From the NCBI GenBank assembly GCA_000151295.1, contig GG745328.1, positions 2,303,992-2,367,991 on the forward strand: a stretch of 64,000 nt of DNA, written 5' to 3'. Below, piece by piece: positions 21,022-31,060 of this stretch. Within the stretch, counting starts at the first letter, position 1. The number at the start of each line of letters is the position of its first letter. The notes beneath the pieces were generated by a model. It did not search any database and had not been told where the DNA came from. It was given only the letters and a program-made list of their open reading frames with translations. A program made the translations under genes and the position numbers. The DNA is from Allomyces macrogynus ATCC 38327. Its lineage: Eukaryota; Blastocladiomycota; Blastocladiomycetes; Blastocladiales; Blastocladiaceae.

Positions 21022-23085
21022 TCACTCCTCCAGCGCCGACGGTGTCACCGGCAGCTCAACGCGCGCAGCGACCCCCATGTGGTCCGACAACTGCACGAAC
21101 TCCGGGTTCTCGGCCTTGCACGGGTCGATCTCTACATCAAACTTCCATTGCGCAGCGGCCGTGGGTTCCGCAACGGGCTCAAGCAAAAGCATGTAATCGA
21201 GCCGTGCGCCTTCGCGCTGAAGCACGTCGTACGTCAGCTGGTGGCGACGATGCGTGAGCCACTCCCAGGGCACTTGCGTGAAATTAGCGCGGTTCTGCGC
21301 GGCAAGCAGGTCCGTGACGACGTAGGTGCCGTTGCGCGCGAGCGTCTCGAGCATCGCGCGATACTCGTGCTGGCCCGTCTGCTTCGAGTTGACGTTGAGG
21401 TCGCCACAGACGAGAATCAGGTGCTGCGCAAGCGGTGCGTCGGCGGTGTCGTTTTCGTCGTTGGCAAGCGCGATTTTCCCATTCGTATCGTATTTTGATG
21501 GTAATTGCGCCGAATTGGCAGCGGGGGCCGCGAGAACAATCTGGTCCGAATCACTTGGCACGAGCTGCGCGTCGGACGCGACACGCTCGCCCTCCCCGTC
21601 CTTCTCCACCGCACCCCCACTCCTCTCTACCCTGTTTGCGCGCGCCGGTGGCACCTCCGCATGAGCACGGACATGGTCGTGCACAAACTCAGCGAGTTCC
21701 CGCAATTGCTCGGACCGGCACCGCACCGACGCATCCTCTTCAAAATCTGGCTCCGTCTCATAACTCGCCTGCAAGTGCGTATTGAAAACGTGCAGGTGCA
21801 GGTCCTGCCTTGTCGGGTGCACGTGGTGCGAATAGGACGCGCCCTTGGACGCGAGCTTATCGACAGTGACTGCCGACGAGTAAGTCAGTTTCGCGTGCCG
21901 CACGATTGGCCACCGCGACAGGACCAGCAGGCCCGAATCGATCAAGTACCCGCCGCGCAAAAACGACCCGGCGGGACCGCGCACGTGGCCGACAAAACCG
22001 AGTGCCGAGGCGGCGGCTTCGAGTGCAGCGACGCGAGTCGAGTATCCGGAAAAAGTTTCTTGCAAGGCAAGCAGGTCGTACCGCGGTAACACGCGCGCGA
22101 TGAACTCGAAGAGTCGCTGGTCCTTTGCTGTCGCCGTGGTACTACTGTAAAGGGGGGGGGGGGGGGGGGGGAACGTTAAGTTTTCAAAATTCAATGCATG
22201 GCCCTGTCGTGTCCTCCCCCCCCTGCGGGCCGGGGGGGGGGGGGGTTTTTTTTCTCTCCTAAAAAAAAATGTGGTCCGGGGGAAAGAAAATATAATATAT
22301 ATAATTTGAGATGTCTCTGGTGCTTTATAGGGTGGGTCACCGCGTCCATCTCCTGCTGTGGGGTGTGATAGTCTCTTNNNNNNNNNNNNNNNNNNNNNNN
22401 NNNNNNNNNNNNNNNNNNNNNNNNNNNNNNNNNNNNNNNNNNNNNNNNNNNNNNNNNNNNNNNNNNNNNNNNNNNNNTTACGTACGTCCGAGACAAACGG
22501 CGGCCGGAGGAAGAAATTATAGGTCATGATGCGCAGCGTCGTGGCACTGACGGGCGGCGGCCGCGGCAGGTTCGCGGGGTGGTGCCCATCGCTCGCGGCG
22601 TCGGCTGCGACCAGGAGCGCTGCGGATCCGGCCACGGGAGCGACCGATGCCTCGACAGCCGACGCGGCGAGCCAGAGCCCGTGCTCGTGCGTCCATTGCG
22701 CAGTGAGCGAAGCCGCGGCTTGCCAGCAGACGGCGACGACCACGACCAGAACGACGGTGCGTGTCGCGGTCCAGCTTGCAGGACGCGGTGCATTGTGGGC
22801 TCCGGCAAGACTACGGCGGCGAGGGCGGGGGTTGCTGACGTTGTCCTTGGCAACCGGGGCGGCGGCCGTCGCGGGATCGTTGCTTGACGTGATGGAGTCG
22901 GCCGGCGGCAGCGGCGAGCTCGCAGGGTCGTCGAGCGTGAGCGTCGTCATGGCTGCTGGTTGCGCGCGCTGTCGTAGCGTGCTGGCGGATACTGGCGGTG
23001 TTGAAGAAGAGGTCCAAGGCGAGCTGTGGAGTGAGAGAGAGAGGGGGCGGCCAGTCGGATCGCCGGCCGGGACCAGCAGCGGCAT
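21022..23085 (-). CDS. Neutral sphingomyelinase-like phosphodiesterase (EEP fold)
   Basis: Membrane-anchored member of the endonuclease/exonuclease/phosphatase superfamily, most like neutral sphingomyelinases that hydrolyse sphingomyelin or inositol phosphosphingolipids to ceramide. Two exons: 22482-23085 and 21022-22127, giving 569 aa from the ATG at 23085 or 524 aa from a second ATG at 22950. The N-terminal part has one transmembrane segment (TVVLVVVVAVCWQAAASL). The catalytic domain follows in family order: LRIMTYNFFLRPPFVSDV, DLLALQETF (metal-binding Glu), HVFNTHLQASY, LVCGDLNVNS and, at the end, LSDHMGVAARVEL (catalytic Asp-His). Splicing GTAA at 22481 to the AG before 22127 gives VSDVPKDQRLFEF, matching the family's DYKDERL region, so the gap at 22378-22477 lies inside an intron. 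Exact lipid substrate cannot be read from sequence. Confidence 0.8.
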   Translation of the reverse strand: MPLLVPAGDPTGRPLSLSLHSSPWTSSSTPPVSASTLRQRAQPAAMTTLTLDDPASSPLPPADSITSSNDPATAAAPVAKDNVSNPRPRRRSLAGAHNAPRPASWTATRTVVLVVVVAVCWQAAASLTAQWTHEHGLWLAASAVEASVAPVAGSAALLVAADAASDGHHPANLPRPPPVSATTLRIMTYNFFLRPPFVSDVRXXXXXXXXXXXXXXXXXXXXXXXXXXXXXXXXXXKRLSHPTAGDGRGDPPYKAPETSQIIYIIFSFPRTTFFFRREKKPPPPPARRGGRTRQGHALNFENLTFPPPPPPLYSSTTATAKDQRLFEFIARVLPRYDLLALQETFSGYSTRVAALEAAASALGFVGHVRGPAGSFLRGGYLIDSGLLVLSRWPIVRHAKLTYSSAVTVDKLASKGASYSHHVHPTRQDLHLHVFNTHLQASYETEPDFEEDASVRCRSEQLRELAEFVHDHVRAHAEVPPARANRVERSGGAVEKDGEGERVASDAQLVPSDSDQIVLAAPAANSAQLPSKYDTNGKIALANDENDTADAPLAQHLILVCGDLNVNSKQTGQHEYRAMLETLARNGTYVVTDLLAAQNRANFTQVPWEWLTHRRHQLTYDVLQREGARLDYMLLLEPVAEPTAAAQWKFDVEIDPCKAENPEFVQLSDHMGVAARVELPVTPSALEE
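22128..22377. other. Low-quality homopolymer-rich intron sequence beside gap
   Basis: This stretch carries a run of 20 G at 22152-22171, another long G run followed by T and A runs near 22230-22270, and AT repeats near 22290. Base composition differs sharply from everything around it and it ends at the N gap. It looks like error-prone contig-end sequence within an intron. Confidence 0.6.
22378..22477. other. Assembly gap (100 N)
   Basis: Exactly 100 N, the usual placeholder for a gap of unknown length. It falls inside the single inferred intron of the sphingomyelinase-like gene, so no coding sequence seems to be lost. Confidence 0.95.
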
Positions 23086-23542
23086 GGGGCCAAGGACCGT
23101 GGCGCGGTCACGCCCACCTGCTTGGAGACTGGCTCAGGCTGACTCTCGTTGTTTTTCTTCCATGCCACCACGGCATTTCTGTCCTTATCAACGACCTGAC
23201 CGGCACGCCAGGCGGTCGAGAGCTTTAAGTACAAGGAGAAAGAAGCGGTCGTCGCCATGCCCTGCACGGGCACTGAGCAGCCCGCCCACAACATGATCAA
23301 ATCCGTACTATTACACGGCCAACGACTTTGGCGCCGGCCGAAACGACCGTGGATCCGGGGATGGAGACGAAAGATAGCAGAGCAACAAAATGCACGGGAA
23401 GAGGGGACGGCAAGCCGCGTGCCCTCGCCGTGTAGGGGCCTGCCGGCCTTGACCAAGGGCAAGGACCAGCCAATAAATAAACACGAACAAAACAAAATCG
23501 AAAACGGGTGGAGAAGCATGTGGGCACCGTGCTCTCAACAAA
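23086..23542. other. Intergenic, between two minus-strand genes
   Basis: About 460 bases between the sphingomyelinase-like start codon and the stop of the small orphan gene, both minus strand. It should hold the promoter/5' UTR of the former and the 3' UTR of the latter (AAT-rich near 23475-23500). Nothing else recognised. Confidence 0.3.
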
Positions 23543-24050
23543 TTATTCGTCCTCGTACGTCTTGCGCTTGCGCGACGCCGTGAACGTCTGCACCTGGAAC
23601 CCGGCCGGCGGCCGGAACTCGAACGCGGCCGACGACGGCTGCGGCTGCGGCTGCGGCTGTGGCTGCTGCGGGGCACCAAAGAGCGCCGGCTGTTGCTCCG
23701 GTTGCTGGCACTGCTGCATCTGCAGGTGCAGGTTCTGCTCGCGCCACACGCGCTCCTCCTGCGCCTTCTGGTTGCGCTCGAGGCCCTCGAGGAATTTCTA
23801 CAGGTAAGCAGACGGATCCCCATCCAAGTCAATCAACTGCCGAGCGGGGTGGAGTTGAGAGAGGGAAGGAGGTATCGCTGCAACGCACCTTGCGGGCGGC
23901 CATCGGGCCCGTAATCAGCCCGTTTTGCACGTTGACGGGCAGCTCGATAACGTTTGGGCGCGACCAATTTTGCTCAAGCGCCAATTGCTGCGACTTGGCC
24001 TTCTTACAAGTGGTACCGGCGGAGGCCGAGGACGAAGGGGTCGGGAACAT
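23543..24050 (-). CDS. Small orphan protein with basic C-terminal motif
   Basis: Not recognised. Two exons (23889-24050 and 23543-23797) join in frame to 138 aa. The N-terminal half contains an unusual uncharged block, NVIELPVNVQNGLITGPMAA, directly before a charged helix RKKFLEGLERNQKAQEER. The second half is Gln/Pro-rich with a (QP)4 run, and the protein ends in SRKRKTYEDE, a good candidate nuclear localisation signal. The start ATG at 24050 is the first in the open frame and the splice junction (GTGCGT...CTGTAG) is conventional. The composition suits a small nuclear or chromatin-associated protein, but nothing beyond the NLS-like tail supports this. Confidence 0.65.
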
Positions 24051-24600
24051 GGTTGTGGCGGGAATAGCGAGCGGGCTTGGTGTTACTCGGCCAAGAATTG
24101 GTGCACAAGAGCGGGTCGGTGGGTCGCGCGTGCGGTTGCTGGGTTCTTGGGGTAGTCGGGTTGTGGTGTTTCGGCGGCGGGGGGTCGCGAGCCGGGTGGA
24201 CAGGGTTCAGTTGGTGGTGGTCATTTGTTGGTTTTCGGGGCCACCCCAAACCCCTTCTTGGCGGGGGGGGGGGGGGGGGGGTCGTGCAGCAGGTGAGCGT
24301 GGTTGGTGCGGCTTGTTGGAGAGAGAGAACGCAAGCAGCATGCGGTGGAAGTGCGGTGGGCGGTCAACCTTCTTTGGTATTTTTCTCTCGGTCAAAATTT
24401 TCGAGCCCGGGTGGGCGCTTGGTGTTGGCTTGCATTGATGTTTGTGGCACTCAGTCGACTCACTTCCCGCTGCAATGCATCGTGCCACGACCAGCACGGT
24501 GCCTGCCAAACACCACTGCAAACTGAATGCTCCTGCTACCACAGCAGTCACTTACGATCTTCAACGTCATCGCGAAACGCCTCTGACGATTTGAAGCAAC
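24051..24600. other. Intergenic with poly-G run
   Basis: Upstream region of the orphan gene. It contains a 19-base G run at 24263-24281 flanked by GGGG-rich repeats. CpG frequency is normal up to about 24600, where it falls abruptly. No gene seen. Confidence 0.4.
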
Positions 24601-25740
24601 GTGTGTGATAGCCACCTTCAACACAGCTGCCACTTGTGACTCACCAACTACAGAAAATGCTGAATCCCAACACACCAACACGCCCAGCAACCATTCCTGA
24701 TTGTCTGCCAATCCTGCAGGATGTCACAACAGTCAATGGGCTGACTGTGTGCAAACCATGTGCCACACAACCACTGCACTGTGCCAAGTCCTGTTCACCA
24801 CCTCTGCTTTGCCACCACTTTTTGGGGAGTTCAGAGGCCCCTGCATCTTGTTTCATTGGTTTTCTTTTTCATTTCAGTTTGGTTGCTGAGCAATGGTGCA
24901 AGCATCATGAAGGTTCAAAAGCTGGTGGGCCTATCATGGTGTGCTCTTTGCCCCCTGCTTGCCTGCCCAGGAAACAAACTGCCCTCTGACGATTTCTTGT
25001 TGCCTGTTGCTCAGGTCCATAGCACCTTTCTCTTTGTTGTCTGCCACTTTTTGAACAAGTTTTGTCCATGTTGCATTGGATGAATGAAGGCCCCATGCTT
25101 GCCCACTGAGAAAACAAACTGCCCACTGACAACCTCTTGCTGCATGTTGCTCAGAGCTGCTGTCATCAAGACTGTACAAATTGATCTGGGTTTTGAGGAC
25201 ACAACATGTGCCATCCACCCAGGTTTCCATACACAAGAATGGCTGCTCACCACAGCAGGTACAATTTCTGGGCCCCATTTTCCTTTCCTTTGGCTTGGCC
25301 AGTACATTGTATGACCATTTCTTTTTCTTGTGCAAACTTGTGTGCAGAATCATGCAAGACAATCTGTGTAGTGGCCATCTTTGGGAAAGCTGCATGGCAG
25401 GCATTTCAGACAACAAGTTGTCACTTTGGCATCCGCCCTTTAGTGGTCTGGACTGCTCCTGTTTGCCTGCAGGCGCCATGAGTGCACAGTAGAGGGCCAT
25501 TGCTTGGGCTGCAGCATCAGTGCAGGGTGGTGTGGGGCAGGTTCATGGCAGCATGGGTTGTTGCAGTAGTTTGCAGCCAGTCAGGCATGCTGGTGTCAGT
25601 TGACAGTTGAGAGGGCGCATTGCAACATTGTTGTGGTCAACAACAGCGATGCAGGCGTGTGGCAGGTTGATGATGGTGGTTGATTTAATGATGACATGTT
25701 CAGAGGAGCAGCCGCAGAGGACAGAAGGCTGACAAGACAG
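24601..25740. repeat. CpG-depleted relic block, probably decayed mobile element
   Basis: By eye I count only about 8 CpG dinucleotides in these 1140 bases, while neighbouring sequence often has 5-7 per 60 bases. TG and CA are in excess, the pattern left by long-term cytosine methylation and deamination. The edges are sharp, near 24600 and 25740. Open frames on either strand do not match any family I recognise, although one minus-strand frame (25500 down to 24934) is open for 188 codons and has Cys pairs (CTCC). An internal duplicated segment lies inside (24955-25014 and 25095-25154). A methylated, decayed transposon or silenced duplicate is the simplest reading; its class is unknown. Confidence 0.5.
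24955..25154. repeat. Imperfect 60-bp direct repeat, spaced 140 bp
   Basis: Bases 24955-25014 and 25095-25154 share the order TGCTTGCC, AAACAAACTGCCC, CTGAC, CTTG and TGTTGCTCAG with only scattered differences. One of the differences is a CG in the first copy matching CA in the second, consistent with deamination. The pair lies wholly within the CpG-depleted block. Confidence 0.6.
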
Positions 25741-26539
25741 GGACATGCGCTCGGCAATGGATGACCAACCCAAACGCGCCACTCCCATTGGCTGGACAGC
25801 GATCACAAGGGCTGTCAGAAGCCCCTGTTGCAAGGCTTGGGCAGAGGGTCTGGCAGGGGGAGGAGATCCACCCGGTCTGGCAAAGCTTTACCAGAAACAC
25901 AACATTTTGTGTCTCAGTTTCGCCGAGATTGCAAATGGATGGCGCCCAGGCAAGCACACCACTCTCGAGTCTGAAGAGCAACGCAACTTGCGTCGTTCAA
26001 CGTTCGTGACCCAGCGAAATGGCGAAGGCTGCCCTCGAAAATCAACCCTTCACCTATGTTGAGTCTCTCACAGCCTCATTGGCATGGCCAACACCAACGA
26101 GCTGCCACAACCACGACCAACACAACGCCGACATGAACGCATTTATCCAACCCCCACGGCACGCGCTAAGTGCAACGGCCACACATATAAATAGGGCGGG
26201 TCGATACCATCCCCATCCGCACACGCCGGCGCAACGTCGTCCCCCCGAGGACCCGCTGCGCGCTTCATTGCTTTTGATGATAACCCGAGGATGGACGACG
26301 ACGAAAGCGAGAGGGGGGAGAGGGACCGACGCGCGCGCAAAATAGAAGAGAAACCAAACCAGAGACCGACCAAATCCAATCAAAAAAAACCGAGCAACGG
26401 GGAAACACAACCCATCACGGCAGAAAATTCAAATCGAACGGACCGGCAGCACCCCCGACGGGCGCGCACAGGCAGGTAAACGGAGAGAACCAGAGCGACC
26501 GCAATCGACGAGACGACAAACGACACGGGTTGGCTGGAC
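25741..26539. other. Intergenic, CpG-normal, downstream of HMG-box gene
   Basis: About 800 bases between the CpG-poor block and the HMG-box stop codon. CpG returns to normal. A plus-strand TATA-like element, TATAAATAG, sits near 26187 but no plus-strand gene follows it. The section next to 26540 is purine-rich on the plus strand and probably the HMG-box 3' UTR. Confidence 0.3.
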
Positions 26540-26988
26540 TTACTCGTCCTCCTCCTCGGCCTCCTCGGCGGCGGCAGCGTCGGCCGACTAGACAAGAGTG
26601 GATCACAGAGTGAGGGGACAGTGAGCGGCCATGGTCTCACATCATAACACACGCGCGCCGTCAGCTCGGGAGGTGACGGTACCTTGTTGGCCTCATAGAT
26701 GGCCAGCTCCGTCTCGTAGCGCTTCTTGTCCTGCTCGACCTTGATGGCGTAGGGCGCCTTCTCAGCCTCGCCCATGTTGCGCCAGCGCTCGCCGAGAATC
26801 TTTGCCACAGTGCCGACCGTCGCGCCCGGGTTCTGCGCCTTGACCTGGTCGCGGAACTCGCCCGAGAAGATGAAGAATGCCGTCATCGGGCGCTTGGGCT
26901 TGTTGGGGTCCTTCTTAGCGCGCGGCTTCTTCTCGGCTTTCTCCTTGCGCACGCGCTTGGTCGCGGTCTCAGACTTGGCCTTGGGCAT
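26540..26988 (-). CDS. NHP6: HMG-box chromatin protein (NHP6/HMGB-like)
   Basis: Non-sequence-specific DNA-bending protein of chromatin, working with FACT and transcription complexes. Two exons (26683-26988, 26540-26587) give 117 aa, the usual size for single-box HMGB proteins of fungi. After a basic leader (KAKSETATKRVRKEKAEKK) comes one complete HMG box: DPNKPKRPMTAFFIFSGEFR, then ILGERWRNM and APYAIKVEQDKKRYE. It ends in a short acidic tail SADAAAAEEAEEEDE encoded by the second exon, more like animal/plant HMGB than yeast Nhp6, which lacks the tail. The start at 26988 is preceded by in-frame codons but is the first ATG with the conserved basic leader. Confidence 0.92.
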
Positions 26989-27949
26989 GGCGGTGGGAGG
27001 TAGGGAGGTGGGGTGGGGGGACTGATCGAGCGCGAACGGGGAGCACACGAGGGCACAAAAGTGAGTCTCTTGTTGCTGGTGCGGTGCGTGGTTGCTGGTG
27101 CTGGTGGCCGAGTCTAGTCGCTGCGCATGGGCCCCGTCCGTCCCGATCCCTCAAGTGGCCGAGGAGAAGCGGAAATTTGGGGGAAGGGAGTTGGGAGCGG
27201 GTGGAAGGAAAGGCAAGGCAAAGTCGTCCTCGGCGCCGGGTCGGAGCCGTCGCGCCGCCGTCGCGTTCGCCCTGTCGGGTGTCGCCCGCCCGAGACACAG
27301 AGTGGGCGGAGAGACGCCGAGCGGCCGGGAGACAAGAAAAGTGCACGACCAGAGGTCGACCAAGGCCGTCGTCCGTCACCGTGGAGTCAGGCCCGCTGAG
27401 ACGGCGTTGGCGACGGCGGCGAAGGCGACGAGCGGTGACGGCGCAAGGGGAGTCGAAAGCATGGGGACGAGGCGCGGCAATGCGGGGACTCGCGGGGGGG
27501 AGCCAAGGAGGGCGAGGGTGGGACGGGGACGACGGCGGGGACTGGATCACGGCCGTGCGTGGTGGGGCCAGCTCGCGGCCGTGGGCCGTAGTGTCGGTGA
27601 CTGGGCAAGGCAACGTTGGCAACGTACAGTGTGCTGGCGAGCGGGGCGGGCAGCAAGGCAAGGCAGACAGTGGCCGTGTAGAGAGGAGCGCTGTAGCAGC
27701 GGCCACGGCCAGCCTCTTGTAGGCTGCGAGGGTCGCCCAACGTTGTTTGCGCAGCACCAACGTTGCTGCGTCGCCCTGTTGGCACAGAATGCACTGGCAT
27801 GCCACGCCCCTCGTCCACACGTGCCCGCGTTATACCGTCCTAATGTTGACCTTGTCCCCCGCCCACCTCTTCACACAACGACGTCGATCTCATTTTCGCT
27901 CGACTCTGGACACCAAACCACGCTCAAGTCGCTGCAAACAACGCCCAAC
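26989..27949. promoter_or_regulatory. Divergent intergenic region HMG-box/ALG8
   Basis: About 960 bases between two divergent start codons. Very GC- and CpG-rich up to about 27700, then more mixed with a CT-rich run just before the ALG8 ATG. Long open frames on both strands here are expected by chance in such GC-rich sequence and have no family resemblance. Likely CpG-rich promoters of both genes. Confidence 0.4.
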
Positions 27950-30139
27950 ATGGATGCTGCAGCGCGGCCCCCGCCCCATGCCGCGCGCCGGCGCTGGACC
28001 TCGCGCCCGCACCGTCTGCACGAGGACCCGCACCCGACTGCTGTGCAGCCAGCGAAATCGACCGACGCACGCCCGAAACGCCTTCTAGTCGCGCTCTTTG
28101 CCGCCGCCACGGCCATCAAGCTGCTGCTCGCCCCCGGCTAGTGCGTGGTCGTTGCGCACCGCCCGGATTCCGTGCGTGCCCGCCGTTGGACCCACCGTGG
28201 CTCTTCAACTACCAGTAGGTCCACCGACTTTGAGGTGCACCGCAACTGGCTCGCCATCACGCACTCGCTCCCGCTCAACCAGTGGTACTACGACGCCACG
28301 TCCGAATGGACGCTCGACTACCCTCCCTTCTTTGCTTACTTTGAATGGGTGCTCGCGCAAGTCGCAGCGCGCGTCGCCGATCCGGCCATGCTCGTCGTGG
28401 CCAACTTGAATTACGCGTCGTGGATCACCGTCGTTTTCCAGCGCGTGTCCGTCATGGTCACGGACGGCACGCTCTTGGCCGGCCTGACCCTCTTCTTTTC
28501 GGCGAGCGACGCACGGGACCGCACATCCGCCGTGGCCCCGGCAGGTATTCTGGTGCTGCTCAACGCGGGCCTCCTGATCGTCGACCACATGCATTTCCAG
28601 TACAATGGGTTCATGTTTGGCCTGCTCTTGATCGCCATGGCCTTGTTTCACCGGGTAAGGACTTTGAGACTGCTGATGCCGATGGGACTGGCTTGTGCGC
28701 GAGAATTTGTGATTGACAATGGAATACAATTGGCGGTGGTATGCTGTTCAAATGTGTCCTGCTTTCGATCTAGGGCCGTCCCTACTTGGGCGCCTTCGTG
28801 TTTGCTGCTCTGCTCAACTTCAAGCACATCTACCTCTACGTCGCGCCCGCCGTCTTTGTCTATCTCCTCTCCGGGCTGTGCCTCGAAGATGGTACCGTCG
28901 AGCTGATTCGCTCCCCCATTTGCGGACCTCGACTCTTGCTGATTTGGCGCCCGTCGTGTAGGCAAATGGCATTTGACCCGGTTTGTCACGCTTGGTCTGA
29001 TTGTCGTGGCCACATTTGCCGTTTCGCTCGCACCTTTCCGCGACCACCTCCCGCAGCTCGCGTTGCGCTTGTTCCCGTTCAAACGCGGTCTGTGCCACGC
29101 CTACTGGGCGCCCAACGTGTGGGCTCTCTACGCGTTTGTGGACCGCGCAGCCATGACGGGTACAGTGCAGTCAACTTTTGCGTGTCGGCGGTTTGGTCAG
29201 CGCTCATCAATCTTGCTGTAGTGCTCCCACGTCTCCTCGGTATTTCAACCAGGTCCGTCGCGGCCATGACACGCGGTCTCGTGGGCGACGTGGAGTTTTC
29301 CGTGTTCCCAAACGTCTTACCCGTCCACACGCTCGCGCTCACGGTGCTCGCGCAACTGCCGGGTCTCGTCTCGCTTTGGCGGCGCCCGACCATGTCCAAC
29401 TTTGTGCGCGTGCTCGTGCTGTGCGGGTTCGCGGCGTTCTTGTTTGGCTGGCACGTTCACGAAAAGGCTGTGCTGACCATGGTCTTGCCGCTCGGGTGCG
29501 CCGATTCTCGTCCGATTTGTGGTCGATGGCACGACGAGCACTCGAAAACTGACGTTCCCGTCGGTCAACAGGCTGATTGTGGTTCAGTCCATGGCCGTGA
29601 GCCAGCTTGCGTTTGTGCTGGCCGTGGTCGGGTCGTACTCGTTGTTCCCGCTCGTGTTTGAAGTGGCCGGTACGGATTCATTATCCGGATCTGTTATCCC
29701 TTTCCGGACATCTTCCACCTATTTTCTGACGACTCTTGGTTCATTTCTTGCCTCCAGATGTTACGACCCGGTGGGGTCTCTTGCTCTCGTTTGCAGCGTT
29801 GTTGTGGCTCGCTCTCGACGGGCACCATCGGTACGTTCCGCTCAGTTTGCCCCACTCTTTCCACGGCCGATCCTGATCGACGCCGACCGCCACGCGTGTA
29901 GGCGACACTCGCACGCGGCTTTTACGCTGCCGTGGCCCGTGCGTGCGTACCTCGGTGGCCTGTTTCTCGTCGAGTGGTTTGTTGTCGCTGGCCACCCGAT
30001 CCTGCTAGGCGACAAGCTCCTGGCGCGATCCTGGCGCTGTGTAACGCGGTGGCGCCGACCGGGCAACGCCGCGGCGAGTGGCAGCGGACAGTCCTCTCTG
30101 TTGGCACTCGTACGCGCACCGGATCGGAAGTCGGGTTGA
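27950..30139 (+). CDS. ALG8: ALG8 dolichyl-P-Glc:Glc1Man9GlcNAc2-PP-dolichol glucosyltransferase
   Basis: ER-membrane GT-C enzyme that adds the second glucose to the lipid-linked oligosaccharide for N-glycosylation, acting between ALG6 and ALG10. Eight exons (27950-28140, 28216-28654, 28774-28891, 28962-29159, 29222-29495, 29572-29669, 29758-29830, 29902-30139) join in frame to 542 aa, the usual family length. The luminal catalytic loop is clear: [20 protein letters not shown], then [14 protein letters not shown]. Later come [16 protein letters not shown] and [11 protein letters not shown], both typical of ALG6/ALG8. [12 protein letters not shown] favours ALG8 over ALG6. Multiple hydrophobic helices fit a polytopic ER protein. 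Introns are 60-120 nt, several with GTAC donors. Confidence 0.93.
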
Positions 30140-31060
30140 GGGTCGAGTCAATTTGTATTTGTTTTTATCGTCCGTGATGGAAGTGACCAGCGCGTCTCGC
30201 TCAGGCTCAAACCCATCGGAAGCGCGGACTGGGGCCGGTGCGCTTGTTAGAAAACACCGGTTATCGCAAGCTTGCAGCCCCCATTCCTCCGCTGTCCTGT
30301 CGGCCGCGCTCGCTGTCGACATCGATGCGATGACGCGTGTGCCTGCCGGTGCAGATGATGTGGTGTTGCACGGTCGATGGAGTACGGCCAGCAGGGCGGC
30401 CAGCAGCTCTCCCTCTGCTGCTCGCTGCTCTCCATCGTCGTCCACGACTTCGCTGTCAGGCTGGCCGACTCGCTGCCAGACCGCCATCCACCATCTCGCC
30501 GTCGCCACCGGGCGCAACGCGACGAGCACCGCTCCTGCACGTCGCAGGTCCACGTCGTCGACGCTCGCGGCGAATCTGCCGCTGCTTCGTCGTCCCAACA
30601 CCACCAACCGCCACCTCCCCAACCACCAAGGTTGAATTGCCGCCGCACGAACAACGGGCGACATCATCCAGCACGCGCGCGAACACGGCGCGACCGCACA
30701 TTGGCGCACGGTGGCCCCCTCGTTCGACCGCCGCCGTGCAGTTTGGCCGGGACCCCGTCCACGTCCACGACGCACGCCAGCGCCTCCCCTCCGAGAACAC
30801 GACTCGTGCGCCGCCTGACCGCTCGGCGACGCCGTACGCAGACCGCGATCGACTGGGGTCTCTGCACGCACGCGGTGCGCGCGCGCTCCTGAAAGCGCGC
30901 CTCTTGTTTATGAGCGGTGGAACGTCCGCTGCCGCTTTCGCGTGCTCGTCATGGTGGATTCGTCGTGAGGTCATCTCGCACGCACCCTGACGCACCTCGC
31001 AGCGCTCGCTCTCGTTCGCCTACAAAAGCCCATCCCTGCCCGCCTCGACCGACCCCAACC
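30140..31060. other. Intergenic, no supported gene
   Basis: About 920 bases between two plus-strand genes. GC-rich with several open frames on both strands that overlap each other and read as Arg/Ser/Pro-rich text with no domain. It should hold the ALG8 3' end and the promoter of the membrane-protein gene. Nothing else supported. Confidence 0.3.

Noticed and set aside
22191..22496. Continuous minus-strand reading through the N gap
   Set aside because: It includes homopolymer-derived Pro/Lys runs and N; splicing around it restores the conserved enzyme sequence.
26180..26200. TATA box on the plus strand
   Set aside because: No plus-strand gene follows; it lies downstream of the minus-strand HMG-box gene, so a promoter call is unsupported.
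27084..27722. 212-codon plus-strand frame upstream of ALG8
   Set aside because: Gly/Arg-rich text in a CpG-rich divergent promoter; no motif and no splice link to ALG8 exon 1.
30140..31060. Several frames of 170-290 codons on both strands between ALG8 and the membrane-protein gene
   Set aside because: They overlap each other, are Arg/Ser/Pro-rich and lack domains, as expected in GC-rich noncoding DNA.
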